A stretch of DNA of 42,144 bases, from positions 1 through 42,144 of the forward strand of contig JBFMBH010000019.1 of NCBI GenBank assembly GCA_040755095.1, written 5' to 3'. The notes beneath the pieces are model-generated. The model was given only the letters and a program-made list of their open reading frames with translations, had not been told where the DNA came from and did not search any database. Positions 17,661 to 27,251 of this stretch are shown piece after piece (within the stretch, counting starts at the first letter, position 1; each line of letters starts with the position of its first letter). Made by a program: the position numbers and the translations under genes. This stretch comes from Thermodesulfobacteriota bacterium. GTDB taxonomy: Bacteria > Desulfobacterota > Desulfobulbia > Desulfobulbales > JBFMBH01.

Positions 17661-19069
17661 GGGAGGTCGTCCGCCAAGGCGCCAGGGTCTGCCCCGGGCA
17701 GGGCCAGGTAGTCTGCCGGGGTGTTCAGGTTGCGGAAGGAAGCGAAGCCCGGATCCAGGCGGGCCACCTCCTGCCGGGGCATGACCGCCACCGTCACCCG
17801 GGGGAAGAAGGACTGCACCCGGCGCTCGCCTCCGGCCAGAGCAGCGGCGATGGCCGGCAGTGCCCGCCGGCTGTAGACGGCGTGGAGGGGCTCCAGGCCC
17901 TCCGTGCCCTCGGGGACCACCACTGCCGCCTCCTGGCTCCAGGCGCACAGTGCCCGGATGAGGGCTGGGTTCAGGGCCGGCATGTCGCAGGCGGCCACGA
18001 AGATCCGCTCAGTGGGGCTGGCAGCCAGCGCCGCCTGGATCCCGGCCAGGGCGCCCAGGCCGGGCCGGAAGTCGCCGGCCAACGGGCAGCCCAGGAAGGC
18101 GAAGCGCTCCGGGGTGTTGGTGACCAGCACCAGGTGCCGGAAGATGCCGGCCAGGGTCCGGTGGACTTGTGCCACCAGCGGCTCGCCGGCCAGGGGCAGG
18201 AAGGCCTTGTCCCGGCCCATGCGGCGGGAGGCGCCGCCGGCGAGGATGACGCCGGTGACCTCGTCCAGCAAGGCGGGGGCCGGCGCCGCCAGGAGCCGCT
18301 CGGCATGGCTGTAGACGGTGAAGCGCCGGCCCCGAAGATAGCCAATGAGGGTGATGCCCAGGCGCCGGGCCGCAGCCACCGCCAGGTCGGTGGGCGAGGT
18401 GCGGGAGGCCAGGCAGGAGATGCCCAGGGTATAGGCCTTGGCCAGCATCTCCGAGGAGACCCGGCCGGAGGCCACCAGGGTGGCGCCGGCAAGATCCTCC
18501 CCGGCCAGGAGGGCGGCGCCGGCCAGGCGGTCCAGGGTGTTGTGGCGGCCGATATCCTCGGCCCAGAGCAGGAGCCGGTCGCCCCGGCCCACCCCGGCGG
18601 AGTGGATGCCGCCGTGGGCCCGGTAGCCCTCGGCGTGCCGGCCCAGCGCGGCCATGAGGGCAAAAAGGTCCGCCGGCCGCACCGGCCCGCCGGCCACCGG
18701 CACCGCCTCGCCTTCCACCCCGGGCAGGTGAAAGACCAGGCCGCTGCCGCAGCCCGAGGTGAGGACCGGGGAAAGGCCCTCCGGCACCGGCCGCGTCAGG
18801 ATGATATCGGCGAGGCCAAAGGCCTGGCAGATCTCAAGCTGCCGGATCTCGGCCCGCTCCCGCACCAGGCCCTGGGTGCGCAGAAAGCCCACCACCAGGG
18901 CCTCCGGATCGTGGGGCGAGGCCACCAGGGTCGCCAGCTCCTGGCCGTTGACCCGCAAGGTGAGAGGGAATTCCCGCACCGGCTGGTGGTCGTCCGGCAC
19001 GAGCCTGCCGTCCTGCCACAGCAGCACCGCCCCTTCCTCTTCCTGCCGCCCTGCCCGGTCTGCCGCCAT
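17651..19069 (-). CDS. Fused formate dehydrogenase sulfurtransferase FdhD and Mo-cofactor guanylyltransferase MobA
   Basis: 472 residues from ATG 19069; 19138 is an alternative in-frame ATG without a visible ribosome site. Residues about 20-280 match FdhD: FPLTLRVNGQELATLVASP, GFLRTQGLV, LTSGCGSG, GGIHSAGV, EDIGRHNTLDRLAG, SGRVSSEMLAKA and ASRTSPTDLAV. Residues about 285-470 match MobA: GVILAGGASRRMGRDKAFLPL (the GTP-binding signature) and AACDMPALN. FdhD passes sulfur to the Mo/W cofactor of formate dehydrogenase; MobA adds GMP to molybdopterin to make the bis-MGD form. Fusing them puts two late maturation steps of one cofactor in one chain. E. coli FdhD has two cysteines in this loop; only one is present here. 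Confidence 0.9.
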   Translation of the reverse strand: MAADRAGRQEEEGAVLLWQDGRLVPDDHQPVREFPLTLRVNGQELATLVASPHDPEALVVGFLRTQGLVRERAEIRQLEICQAFGLADIILTRPVPEGLSPVLTSGCGSGLVFHLPGVEGEAVPVAGGPVRPADLFALMAALGRHAEGYRAHGGIHSAGVGRGDRLLLWAEDIGRHNTLDRLAGAALLAGEDLAGATLVASGRVSSEMLAKAYTLGISCLASRTSPTDLAVAAARRLGITLIGYLRGRRFTVYSHAERLLAAPAPALLDEVTGVILAGGASRRMGRDKAFLPLAGEPLVAQVHRTLAGIFRHLVLVTNTPERFAFLGCPLAGDFRPGLGALAGIQAALAASPTERIFVAACDMPALNPALIRALCAWSQEAAVVVPEGTEGLEPLHAVYSRRALPAIAAALAGGERRVQSFFPRVTVAVMPRQEVARLDPGFASFRNLNTPADYLALPGADPGALADDLPCP

Positions 19070-19188
19070 CGCCTTGGCTCTCCCTGGCTCCCGGCCGCGC
19101 AGCCCGGCCGGAGCCCGTGCCTGGACATCATACGGCATTCCACGACCAGAGACGACAAGAAGGGGCCAGGGGGGATAAGGCGGCCCGG

Positions 19189-22080
19189 TCAGCCCAGAAC
19201 CTCCTGGATCTTGGCCCCGAGATCCTCCATGGAGAACGGCTTCGGCAAAAAGCAGATGCCCTCGTCCAGGACGCCCTGCTGGGCGATGACGTTGGCCGTG
19301 TAGCCGGACATGAAGAGCGACTTGAGGCCCGGACAAAGGGCCTGCAGCCGAACCGCCAGCTCGCGGCCGTTCATCTCCGGCATGACCACGTCGGCCAGGA
19401 GGAGCCGGATGGCCCCGACCTCTTCCTCGGCCAGACGGATGGCCTCGCCCGGGGTGGCTGCCGCCAGCACCCGGTAGCCCAAGAGGGTGAGCATCCGCCG
19501 GACCATGTCCAGGAGGATCGGCTCGTCCTCCACCACCAGGATGGTCTCGGAGCCGCGTGCCTGCTGCCGGTCCGGCCGGACCGCGGCGGGCCGGCTCGGC
19601 CCCTCGTCATGGCACGGCAGGAAGATGCGAAAGGTGGTCCCCTGCAGCGGCGCGCTGGACACCGTGATGAAGCCACGGTTCTGCTGGACGATGCCGTAGA
19701 CCGTGGCCAGCCCCAGACCGGTGCCCTTGCCGACGTCCTTGGTCGTGAAGAACGGCTCGAAGATCTGGGCCACGGTACCCTTGTCCATGCCGCAGCCGTC
19801 GTCGCTCACCGCCAGGAGCACATAGGGGCCGGGCGAGCACCCGGCATGCTCGGCGCAGTCGGCTTCGTCGCAGACGAGCGTATCGGTCTCGATGAAGATC
19901 CGGCCGCCATCGGTGATGGCATCCCGGGCATTGACGCACAGGTTGGCCAGGATCTGATCGAGCTGGGAGGGATCCATCTTCACCGGCGGCAGGCCCGCCC
20001 TGGGCCGCCAGACGAGCTCAATGTCCTCGCCGATCAGCCGCCGGAGCATGGTGAGCATGCGCGCCACCGCCTCATTGAGGCAGAGCACCCGGGGGACGAT
20101 GGTCTGGCGCCGGGCAAAGGCCAGGAGCTGGCGGGTGATGTCGGCGGAGCGCCGGGCCGCTGCCAGAGCGTGGGTCAGATGGTCGTGGAGCGGGCTGCCC
20201 GGCGGCAGGTCGGCCAGGGCCATCTCGGTGGAGCCGATGATCACGGACAGCATATTGTTGTAGTCGTGGGCCACCCCACCGGCCAGCCGCCCCACCGACT
20301 CCAGCTTCTGGGCCTGCACCAGCTGCTCCTGCAGCCGGAGCCGCTCCGCTTCCGCCTCCTTCCGGGCACTGATGTCCTCCACCACAGCCAGGGAATACGC
20401 GGGCTCGCCAGAGGCCTGCCGGACCAGGGAGAGGGTCAGGTTGACCCAGATGAGCGTGCCGTCCCGGCGCCGGAAACGCCGCTCCTGGTGCGGTCCGACG
20501 GGCTCGCCTGCCCCCGGCCCCGGGGCTGTCGTCTGGCCTGCCGCCGGATCGTCGTCAGGGAGCAGGTCCTGGAGGGTCAGCCGCTGCAGATCCTCTTTGC
20601 CATAGCCGACAATGTCGCAGAGCTTGCCGTTCACCCGCAGCCAGCGGCCATCCGGTGCCAGGTGCCCCATGCCCACCGCGGCCTGCTCGAAAAAGGCCCG
20701 GAACCGCTCCTCGCTCTCCTGCACCTCCTGCAGGAACAGGACGCTGGACAGGCCATCGGCGAGCCGCCGGCCGATCTCCTGGAAGAGACGCTGCTCCTCG
20801 GCGGTCCACAGCCGGGGGTGGGAGCACTGGTGCAGGCCGAAGATCCAGGGCCGCCCCAACTTGGGATAGATGGCCGCGTACATCTGGGCCTGCACCCCGA
20901 ACTGGCTGGCGCTCTCCCGGGACACCGGCCGGTCGGTGCCGTTGGTATTGAGGATCGGCACCGGCGAGGCCAGGGCCTGCCGCATCTCCGCCGCCTGTCC
21001 CGGGCCGATGGGCACCTCCAGATTGAGGATCTCGGCGCCGGGATACTCCGGCCGGCAGACCTCCACCGGTACCCGGAAGGATGGCGCCTCCGGGTCGCAC
21101 GGGTAGAGCAGCCAGGCCCGGTCGCTGGCAAAGATCTCAAACACCGCCCGGATGACGCTCCACAGCATCGCCTCGACATTCGTCTCCCGGCGGATCGCCT
21201 GGTCAATCCGCTCCAGGCTTTCGAGAAAACGGATGTGGGCCTGCCGCTCCTCCTCGGCCTGCACCTCGTCGCTGATGTCGCGGTTGCTGGCGCGCAGGCC
21301 CAGAAGGGTCCCGTCCGCCCGCCGGATCTGCTGGCAGACATGGCCGATCCAGCGCAGCTCCCCGTCCCGGCGCCGGATGCGGAAGCGCAGCTCGTGCCGG
21401 CCCGGGCCATCGTGCTCCCGGACCCGGGCCTGATGGTCCGCCAAGAGCGGCCGGTCCTCGGGCACCACCATGGTGGCCAGCAGGTCCGGGGAGGCTGCCA
21501 GCTCTTCCGGATGATAGCCGGTGATCCGGTGACAGGACGGCGACATGTAGAGAACGGCGCCATCCGGGGCCAGCCAGTATTCCCAGGCAAAGGTGAAGTC
21601 CGCCACGGTCCGGTAGCGCTCTTCACTCTCCTGCAAGGCCAGCCGGCTCTGCCGCGCCGCGGTCTGGTCCCGGAAGACCAGCACCACACCGCCCACCCGG
21701 CCCTCCAGGTCCCGGATCGGGGCGCCGCTGTCGGCAATGGGCCGCTGGCTGCCGTCCCGGGCCACCAGCAGGGTATGGTTGGCCAGGTTCTTCACCTGTC
21801 CGTGCTGCAGCACCTCGGCCACCGGCGGCTCCACCGCGGCGCCAGTGGTCTCGTGCACGAGCTGCAGGATCTCCTTAACCGGCCGGCCCAGGGCGTCGGC
21901 CTCCGGCCAGCCGGTCAGCTCGCTGGCCACCGGGTTCATGCCGGTGATCCGGCCCAAAGCATCCGTGGCGATGACTCCATCGCCGATGCTGTAGAGCGTC
22001 GCCCGCAGCTCTTCCATGGTCTGCCGGGCATCCCGCCCGGCTGCGGCCGGCTGTCGTGTGTCCGTTCCCTCCAAGGCCAT
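19189..22080 (-). CDS. Soluble PAS-PAS-GAF-PAS hybrid histidine kinase with receiver domain
   Basis: 963 residues, no membrane helix. Order: PAS 1 (about 20-145), PAS 2 (about 150-275, with [14 protein letters not shown]), GAF-like (about 285-450), PAS 3 (about 455-590, [13 protein letters not shown]), HisKA with phospho-His in [14 protein letters not shown] (about 612), HATPase (N-box [25 protein letters not shown]) and a C-terminal receiver (about 845-960; acidic pair VVEDEP, phospho-Asp in [12 protein letters not shown], Lys in FLPKPFS). It is a cytosolic sensor of unknown ligand. It precedes fdhD-mobA and moaA on the same strand (gap about 120 bases), so cotranscription is possible; control of molybdenum enzymes is only a guess. 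Confidence 0.9.
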   Translation of the reverse strand: MALEGTDTRQPAAAGRDARQTMEELRATLYSIGDGVIATDALGRITGMNPVASELTGWPEADALGRPVKEILQLVHETTGAAVEPPVAEVLQHGQVKNLANHTLLVARDGSQRPIADSGAPIRDLEGRVGGVVLVFRDQTAARQSRLALQESEERYRTVADFTFAWEYWLAPDGAVLYMSPSCHRITGYHPEELAASPDLLATMVVPEDRPLLADHQARVREHDGPGRHELRFRIRRRDGELRWIGHVCQQIRRADGTLLGLRASNRDISDEVQAEEERQAHIRFLESLERIDQAIRRETNVEAMLWSVIRAVFEIFASDRAWLLYPCDPEAPSFRVPVEVCRPEYPGAEILNLEVPIGPGQAAEMRQALASPVPILNTNGTDRPVSRESASQFGVQAQMYAAIYPKLGRPWIFGLHQCSHPRLWTAEEQRLFQEIGRRLADGLSSVLFLQEVQESEERFRAFFEQAAVGMGHLAPDGRWLRVNGKLCDIVGYGKEDLQRLTLQDLLPDDDPAAGQTTAPGPGAGEPVGPHQERRFRRRDGTLIWVNLTLSLVRQASGEPAYSLAVVEDISARKEAEAERLRLQEQLVQAQKLESVGRLAGGVAHDYNNMLSVIIGSTEMALADLPPGSPLHDHLTHALAAARRSADITRQLLAFARRQTIVPRVLCLNEAVARMLTMLRRLIGEDIELVWRPRAGLPPVKMDPSQLDQILANLCVNARDAITDGGRIFIETDTLVCDEADCAEHAGCSPGPYVLLAVSDDGCGMDKGTVAQIFEPFFTTKDVGKGTGLGLATVYGIVQQNRGFITVSSAPLQGTTFRIFLPCHDEGPSRPAAVRPDRQQARGSETILVVEDEPILLDMVRRMLTLLGYRVLAAATPGEAIRLAEEEVGAIRLLLADVVMPEMNGRELAVRLQALCPGLKSLFMSGYTANVIAQQGVLDEGICFLPKPFSMEDLGAKIQEVLG

Positions 22081-22197
22081 CCCCTATCCCCCCAGCACCA
22101 CGCCTGCCCGGTGCACAAGCCCCTTGTATCCTGGCGTCCCGGCGCCGCCGGCAACCCGCGGCCATCCCGCGGCCGGCAGCAGCCACACCATCTTGAA

Positions 22198-22228
22198 GGT
22201 ATACCACAGCGGCCATGGCTGTCGTCAA
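22198..22228 (-). promoter_or_regulatory. Possible promoter of the PAS/GAF kinase with 19-bp spacer and dyad
   Basis: Minus strand: TTGACG (22228-22223), 19-base spacer, TATACC (22203-22198). The spacer contains an inverted repeat ACAGC...GCTGT. A 19-bp spacer with a central dyad is the arrangement used by MerR-family activators, but no MerR gene is seen in the window. Confidence 0.35.
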
Positions 22229-22260
22229 GACACCGGGCTGGCCTGAGCGGAGGAGGGGGC

Positions 22261-22385
22261 AGCGAAACGACGGCAGGGGGAGGGAAACGGGGGCCAGCCT
22301 GGCGGCCGAACCGCCCGGGGCGGGGGCGGCCGCGGTCAGGCCTTGCTGATGGCCTCCTGGAGCTGGCGCACGTGGGCAAGCCTGG
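22261..22385 (-). repeat. Copy 1 of a duplicated gene-end / downstream segment
   Basis: This stretch, covering the last residues of the TPR gene and about 75 bases beyond its stop, is closely similar to 25022-25146 at and after the end of the CHAT-STAND-TPR gene. Both copies encode VRQLQEAISKA as C-terminus and share the noncoding AGGGGGAGGGAAACGGGGGC run. Similarity fades further into each TPR region. Confidence 0.85.
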
Positions 22386-23499
22386 CAGTGTTGCCGAGCT
22401 TGGCGAAGGCGGCCGCCGCCTGGTGGAGAACCGCCAGGGCTTCGTCGAGCTGACCGCGGGCCTGGAGGATGTCGGCGATTTTGCCCTGGGTTATGGCCAT
22501 AGATCGCACGTCTCCCAGACGCTCATAGACGGGCAGCTCTTCTTCCGTACGGATGCGAAGGGCTTCATCGAGCTGGCCGCGAACCTCAAGAATGTCGGCG
22601 AGTTGACCTTGCGTGAATGCCCTTCCTCGCACATCGCCAAGGGCATCAAATACCCCGTCAGCAGTCTGGAGTTCGGCAAGCGCCTTCTCCGGCTCCCCAC
22701 GTTGCCAGTGGATGCGAGCCATCTTGCTGTGAACCCGGGCTGCACCTCGGCGATCATCGAGTCGCTCACAAGCCGCCTGCGCTTGCTCAAAGGCTGTCTG
22801 CGCCTCCTTCCACTCCCCGAGCTGTTCAGCGAGGTCGCCGGTCTCGTCCCAGAGAGCTGCGCGATCCCGGTCACTGAGCTGGCCGTCGTGGCTGGCCAGA
22901 AACGCCCGCAGCTCGGAAAGTCGCGCCTGTCGCTGCTCCCGGTCGGCGACAACCAGATCCAGGCGTTGGGGCATGGCCAGCGGCGTCACCGGCATCTGCA
23001 CCTTGAAGTCCAGCACGCCGGCCCGCCATTCCCAGGCATCCGGGGCGTGGCGGGCAAAATCCCGGATCTGGTGCTCCAGCAGCCACAGGACCAGGGGCCG
23101 CTGGCAGAGGCTGGCGAGGAAGTCCCGGTGGCGGTTGAAGCCCTGGATACGCTCCAAGCCCTGGGGCCGGCGCTCATCGTGGGCCAGCCACTGGTCCAGG
23201 CCGACGAGGTGCAGGGGCGAGGTCTCCTCGCCGTGGTGCTGGAGCCAGCCCTCCAGCCCGGTGAGATTGGTCAGGGTGTTGGCGTCGAGCACCACGGCGG
23301 TGCCGCTCGACGGCTGGGCAGGGGAAAGGCTGGCGATAAGGTTGTCCCGGTAGGCGGGCCGGTTGTAGGCGGCAAAGATGAGGGCGAAGCGGCCAGCCGA
23401 TCCTTCCAGGAGCCGTTTCAGGCGGATGAGGTCGCCGGCATGTCCCGGCTCCGGCGACCAGGCGGGCGCCGCGCCGACGGCCTTGTCCGGCGCGTTCAC
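22336..23499 (-). CDS. TPR protein with N-terminal alpha/beta domain, partner of the adjacent NTPase
   Basis: 387 residues from GTG 23499, chosen because it overlaps the upstream stop as GTGA; an alternative upstream ATG (23565) would run 66 bases into the previous gene. Residues about 1-170 form a mixed alpha/beta domain (GRFALIFAAYNRPAYRDNL, VVLDANTLTNL, RPLVLWLLEHQI) that I cannot name. Residues about 214-375 are TPR-like repeats. Two are close copies: 288-328 and 329-368, both with the GDVR start, an ADIL segment and RGQLDEAL. The GQLDEAL type of TPR is common in STAND-type signalling proteins. The protein probably acts with the P-loop NTPase. Its C-terminus is nearly identical to that of the CHAT protein 2.7 kb away. 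Confidence 0.75.
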   Translation of the reverse strand: MNAPDKAVGAAPAWSPEPGHAGDLIRLKRLLEGSAGRFALIFAAYNRPAYRDNLIASLSPAQPSSGTAVVLDANTLTNLTGLEGWLQHHGEETSPLHLVGLDQWLAHDERRPQGLERIQGFNRHRDFLASLCQRPLVLWLLEHQIRDFARHAPDAWEWRAGVLDFKVQMPVTPLAMPQRLDLVVADREQRQARLSELRAFLASHDGQLSDRDRAALWDETGDLAEQLGEWKEAQTAFEQAQAACERLDDRRGAARVHSKMARIHWQRGEPEKALAELQTADGVFDALGDVRGRAFTQGQLADILEVRGQLDEALRIRTEEELPVYERLGDVRSMAITQGKIADILQARGQLDEALAVLHQAAAAFAKLGNTARLAHVRQLQEAISKA

Positions 23500-24848
23500 G
23501 GCGTGCCGCTGCCCTGGGCGTGCAGGTAGGCGGGCAGGGTGCGGACCAGGGGATGGGAGCGCCACCAGAAGCTGTTGTACTCCAGCAAGGCGCCGTAGTA
23601 GAGCAGCGCCCCCACCCGCTCCCGCTCCTGCGCCGACAGGCGGGAGGGATCATCGAGGCTGTCGACGCGTTGCAGGAGGGCAAAATCCTCGGCCGCCAGC
23701 TGGTAGCGGTAGTCGGTGGCATAACGCTGCACCGCCTTCTCGGCGGCCCGCCGGTCAAACCGCTCGCCCTCTGCCTCGGTGTACGAGTAGCTCAGAAGGC
23801 GCAGCAGGTGGCGGGGGTTGCCGCCAGAGTAGCGGATCAGGTAGTCGAGGGTGGCGTCGTCGTCGAAGAGCGCCCGCTCCACCCGGGCCAGGATCAGCCG
23901 GCGCATGGCCTCGTAGCCCGCCGGGCTCGGCTGGGCGTCGGCAAGATCCGTCTTCTCGCTCAGCTTGATCATGGGCAGGTGGAAGAGGTCGGTATAGATG
24001 TTGGGCAGAAAAGAGCGCTGGTCGAACACCAGCGAGATGGGCGCGCAGTACACAAAGACGGAATCGATCAACTGCAGCTGGTGGATATCCTCGATGAAGA
24101 AGGCCTTGCCATCCTCCCGGGAGAGACGGTCGGTGCCGTCGACGATGAAGAGCACCCGGCGGCCGGAATCGATCTGGCCGATGGCGCTGTCCGCGGCCAC
24201 GATCAGCTGGTTGAAGGCCCGGGCGAAGTCGGCGAAGCTGTTCTTCACCACGGTGCGCAGCTCCTGCTTGTACGTGGAATTGACCTTGAAAGAGGTGGTG
24301 AGCCGGGCGAAAACGTGACCCAGAAACGGGATGCCGGTGCGGCCCTCGGCTCCGGTCCGGATCTCCGCCGCCAGTTCCCGGGTCTGGTCGTGCTTCTCCA
24401 CCCGCTCAGCGAACCAGGTCTCCAGGTTGTGGAGGAAGATGGGATCCACCTGCCAGCCGTCCCGCTCCAGGACCGCCAGAAGCTCGGCGGCCAGGGCGAA
24501 GAGGACGTCGGGGTAGGACAGGTTGTGGGGGTCCAGCCGCTGCAGGGTGTCCAGCATGATGACCGAAAAGCCATCCGGCCGGTGCAGCTCCCTGGCCAGC
24601 CGCCGCAGCTCTGTGCTCTTGCCGCAGCCGACGTGGCCGGTGTAGAGAAAGTAGCTTCCCCCCTGCCCTGCCCCCTCCCCTCGCCACGCCATGAGGGCGC
24701 GGATCATCTTCTGCCGGTTGAAGTCGCCGCGAGCGGCGCTGGTATCCACGAAGCGCGGGTCGTCGCTGGCCAGGGCCTGGTCGAAGCGGAGCTGCTGGTA
24801 GGCGGCGGTGAGGGTGCGGGCTGGTGTGGGCGATGGCATCGGAGGCAA
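23496..24848 (-). CDS. P-loop NTPase (AAA/STAND-like ATP-binding protein)
   Basis: 450 residues from ATG 24848; ATG 24839 is equally possible. Walker A GHVGCGKST at 71-79 and Walker B VLFIVDGTDRL at about 232-242 are clear. Downstream YCAPISLVF (sensor-like), then GGNPRHLLRLLSYSY (about 350, similar to the GxP motif of STAND NTPases) and a helical C-terminal part. The N-terminus has DDPRFVDTSAARGDFNRQKMI before the P-loop, typical of stand-alone ATP-binding proteins that pair with an effector. No membrane segment. A promoter lies at 24929-24957, and the next gene starts inside its stop codon, so the pair is one unit. Biological role unknown; a signalling or defence switch is inferred. Confidence 0.75.
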   Translation of the reverse strand: MPPMPSPTPARTLTAAYQQLRFDQALASDDPRFVDTSAARGDFNRQKMIRALMAWRGEGAGQGGSYFLYTGHVGCGKSTELRRLARELHRPDGFSVIMLDTLQRLDPHNLSYPDVLFALAAELLAVLERDGWQVDPIFLHNLETWFAERVEKHDQTRELAAEIRTGAEGRTGIPFLGHVFARLTTSFKVNSTYKQELRTVVKNSFADFARAFNQLIVAADSAIGQIDSGRRVLFIVDGTDRLSREDGKAFFIEDIHQLQLIDSVFVYCAPISLVFDQRSFLPNIYTDLFHLPMIKLSEKTDLADAQPSPAGYEAMRRLILARVERALFDDDATLDYLIRYSGGNPRHLLRLLSYSYTEAEGERFDRRAAEKAVQRYATDYRYQLAAEDFALLQRVDSLDDPSRLSAQERERVGALLYYGALLEYNSFWWRSHPLVRTLPAYLHAQGSGTP

Positions 24849-24928
24849 GAATTCCGGGTGGGGGTTGGGAGGAACGGAGGACGCGGGGACGGCAAGAGTC
24901 TGGATCGGCCGGATCCGTCTTGTCCCTT

Positions 24929-24957
24929 CGTATACCTTTCGGGAGAGTAGGCGTCAA
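24929..24957 (-). promoter_or_regulatory. Promoter of the NTPase-TPR gene pair
   Basis: Minus strand TTGACG (24957-24952), exactly 17 bases, TATACG (24934-24929). It is the best sigma70-like promoter in this block and lies about 80 bases before the ATG at 24848, between the CHAT gene and the NTPase gene. The pair can therefore be expressed separately from the CHAT gene. Confidence 0.6.
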
Positions 24958-25021
24958 GCTTGGGCCGGAGGGATCAGAAGTGGCACCCCTTCCGGCCAAC
25001 GGCGCCTGCAGGCGACAGTCG

Positions 25022-25146
25022 AAAGAAACGACAGCAGGGGGAGGGAAACGGGGGCCAGTCTGGCGGCCGAACCGCTCTGGGCAGGGGCGGCAGCGGTCAG
25101 GCCTTGCTGATGGCCTCCTGGAGCTGGCGCACGTTGGCAAGCCCGC
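25022..25146 (-). repeat. Copy 2 of the duplicated gene-end / downstream segment
   Basis: Partner of 22261-22385. It includes the C-terminal codons of the CHAT-STAND-TPR gene (VRQLQEAISKA) and about 75 noncoding bases beyond the stop at 25097. Both copies lie in the same orientation, as expected from duplication or gene conversion between neighbouring modules. Confidence 0.85.
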
Positions 25147-27213
25147 CGGCATTGCCAATCTTGGCATAAGCCAACCCTGCCTTCCGCAGAACCGCCAAGG
25201 CCTCGTCCTTGTGGCCGGCCGCGGCAAAGACCTCGGCCAGGAGTTGACCGATGGCGCCTATGTAGTCAGGCCGGCCGAGCTTTTGGCTGATCGCGAAGGC
25301 CTGGAAGAGATCCTCACAGATCTGCTGCATGCCACCGGCCTCGTGGTCCCCCCGCTGCAGGCGCAGCAGGGCTGTGGCGTACTTGATATGGGCGATTTGG
25401 TCGATGTCGCCCAGTTGTTCCGCCACCGGCAAACGCGCCGCGTGCAAGGCCAGGGCTTCATCGAGCTGGTCGCGGGCGTGGAGGATGTCGGCCTCTCTCC
25501 CCCGGGCGATGGCCGCGTCCCTCTCGGCGCCCGCAGCCTGGAACAGGGCGGCGGCGGGGTGACGAGCACGGCCTGCAGGCCGGGGTTGCCCTCGGCCGCG
25601 GCCAGGGCCCGGCGGATGAGGTCCTCCGCCGGTTTGACAATCTCCTTTTTCTTCTTCTCGGCTTCCTTCTTCTCAGCCCGCACGGCGGCCCGGAGCTGCT
25701 TCTCCCGTTCGCCCTCGGGCATGGGCTGCAAGGGGATGGGCACCAGGCCCGCAGCCAAGTCGTTCCCCCGGCCGTCAGTCAGGGTGAAGCGGTAGCGGCT
25801 GGTGACCAGGAGGTGAGAGCGGCTCCGGGATCTGGTCTTGGCAAAGGCCCGGAGCACGGCGGCGAGAGTGGGCCGGAATCGCGCCCGCACCAGGCTCGGC
25901 TGGTCGGACTGCCGGGGCGTCTCCAGGATCTGCTCCAGGTCGTCGATGATGAGGAGCACCGGGTGCTCCTGCAAGGGGCCGGTGAGAAGATCCTCCAGGG
26001 CGTCAGCCAGGACCGCGGCATCGTCCACCAGCGCCTGGCGCCAGGTCTTCCGGATCCCGGCCCGCTCCCGGGCCGGCACGGCCTCCAGCAGCCGGTCGAA
26101 GATGGTGAGGCCATCGTAGGCCCGGAACACCACCACGGGGGCATGGCTGGTGAGCCGGCTGGGGATGCGGGCCGCCAGGCTCGATTTGCCCAGATTGCCC
26201 ATGCCATGGATGAGGGCGCCGGCAGCACCGTCCCGGAAGGCCCGGAGAATGTCCTGGGCCTGGCGCCGGCGGCCGACGAACTCCCAGCGCTTGGCCACCG
26301 GCACCTCGTGGCGCATGCTGTCCAGGAACTGCTCCTCATGGCCGGCCGACGGCGGAGTACGGCCGGGCAAGCCCTGGCCGGCCAGGGCGCCGCCCCCTTG
26401 GGGACCGAGATAGAGCCGGGCCAGATGCCAGTGCTGGCCCTGGCGGGGATCCTGCTGCCGGGCCTGGCGCAAAGCCAGCCGGGCCTGGGCCGCAGCCCGG
26501 GGCACCGGGGCGTAGGCAGCCAGCTCGTGGTAGAAATGCTCGGCAAAGGCGGTGGCATCGCTGCCGTAGACCGAGCCATCCCAGCCCAGCACATTGGCGG
26601 CACCGGCCCGCACCATCTCCCGGACCAGGGGCTCGGCGCGGCGCCTGCCGTCGCCAGCGGCCTGCGCCTCCTCGGCGGTGCGGCAGGCGGAGAGGAACAC
26701 CAGGGGCGTCCTCTTCAGATCGCCCAGGAGATCCACCACCTCGGCGGCAGTGGCCGGCGCCAGGTCGCCGGCCTCATCCTCCAGGGCCAGCACATGGCCG
26801 AGCCGGGGATGGACATCCCCGTGACAGGACAGGTGCAAGGCCTCGAAGGGGCCGTCCTGGGCCAGGCGCTCCTTCAGAAGCCTGGCCATCCCGCTCTCCT
26901 CCACCGCCAGGTGCAGGGGCAGGCGCTCGGTGGCGGCCAGGATCGCCGCCTCCTCGGCCTCGAAATCAAGGGCACTGGCGCCCCGGGGCGCTGCGGCCAT
27001 GAACAGGAGCTGCAGATCCCGGTGGCGGGGGGCGATGGCCTCCCGGGGCCGGTCGATCCGGCGGGCCACCTCGAAGATCTGCACGGCGTCGTCGGCCAGA
27101 AAGCCGTCCCTGTTGGCAAGAAGCTCCCAGGGCGCATCGAGCATGGCGTGGGCCAGGGGCTCGGCCGGGTCATCCACCTGGATGGCCAGCTGCCGGGGAG
27201 CAGACGCCCCAAT
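25097..27213 (-). CDS. CHAT protease - STAND NTPase - TPR protein, frameshifted and without a clear start
   Basis: The frame is recognisable from about 27213. The CHAT peptidase domain has DAPWELLANRDGFL, then catalytic His in LHLSCHGD and Cys in VFLSACRTA (119 and 165 counted from GTG 27177). An NTPase follows with Walker A GMGNLGKSS (about 325-333), Walker B VLLIIDDLEQIL and the STAND motifs LLVTSRYRF and EGNPGLQ. The frame shifts by -1 at a CCCC run (25556-25559), after which TPR-like repeats continue (DQLDEALALHAARLPVAEQLGDIDQ) to the stop at 25097. The winged-helix region normal between NTPase and TPR is missing. No ATG exists before the CHAT motif; ATT 27213, CTG 27189 or GTG 27177 are the only candidates. 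CHAT proteins are caspase-like proteases of bacterial defence and cell death; whether this one is functional is uncertain. Confidence 0.75.
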
Positions 27214-27251
27214 GGGCGGCGATCGGCGCCCTTCTCTCTGGCAGGCGGCGC

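Noticed and set aside
19117-23529. 1470-codon plus-strand open frame across the PAS/GAF kinase and TPR gene
   Set aside because: Antisense to real genes with recognisable motifs; composition is that of a GC-rich shadow frame.
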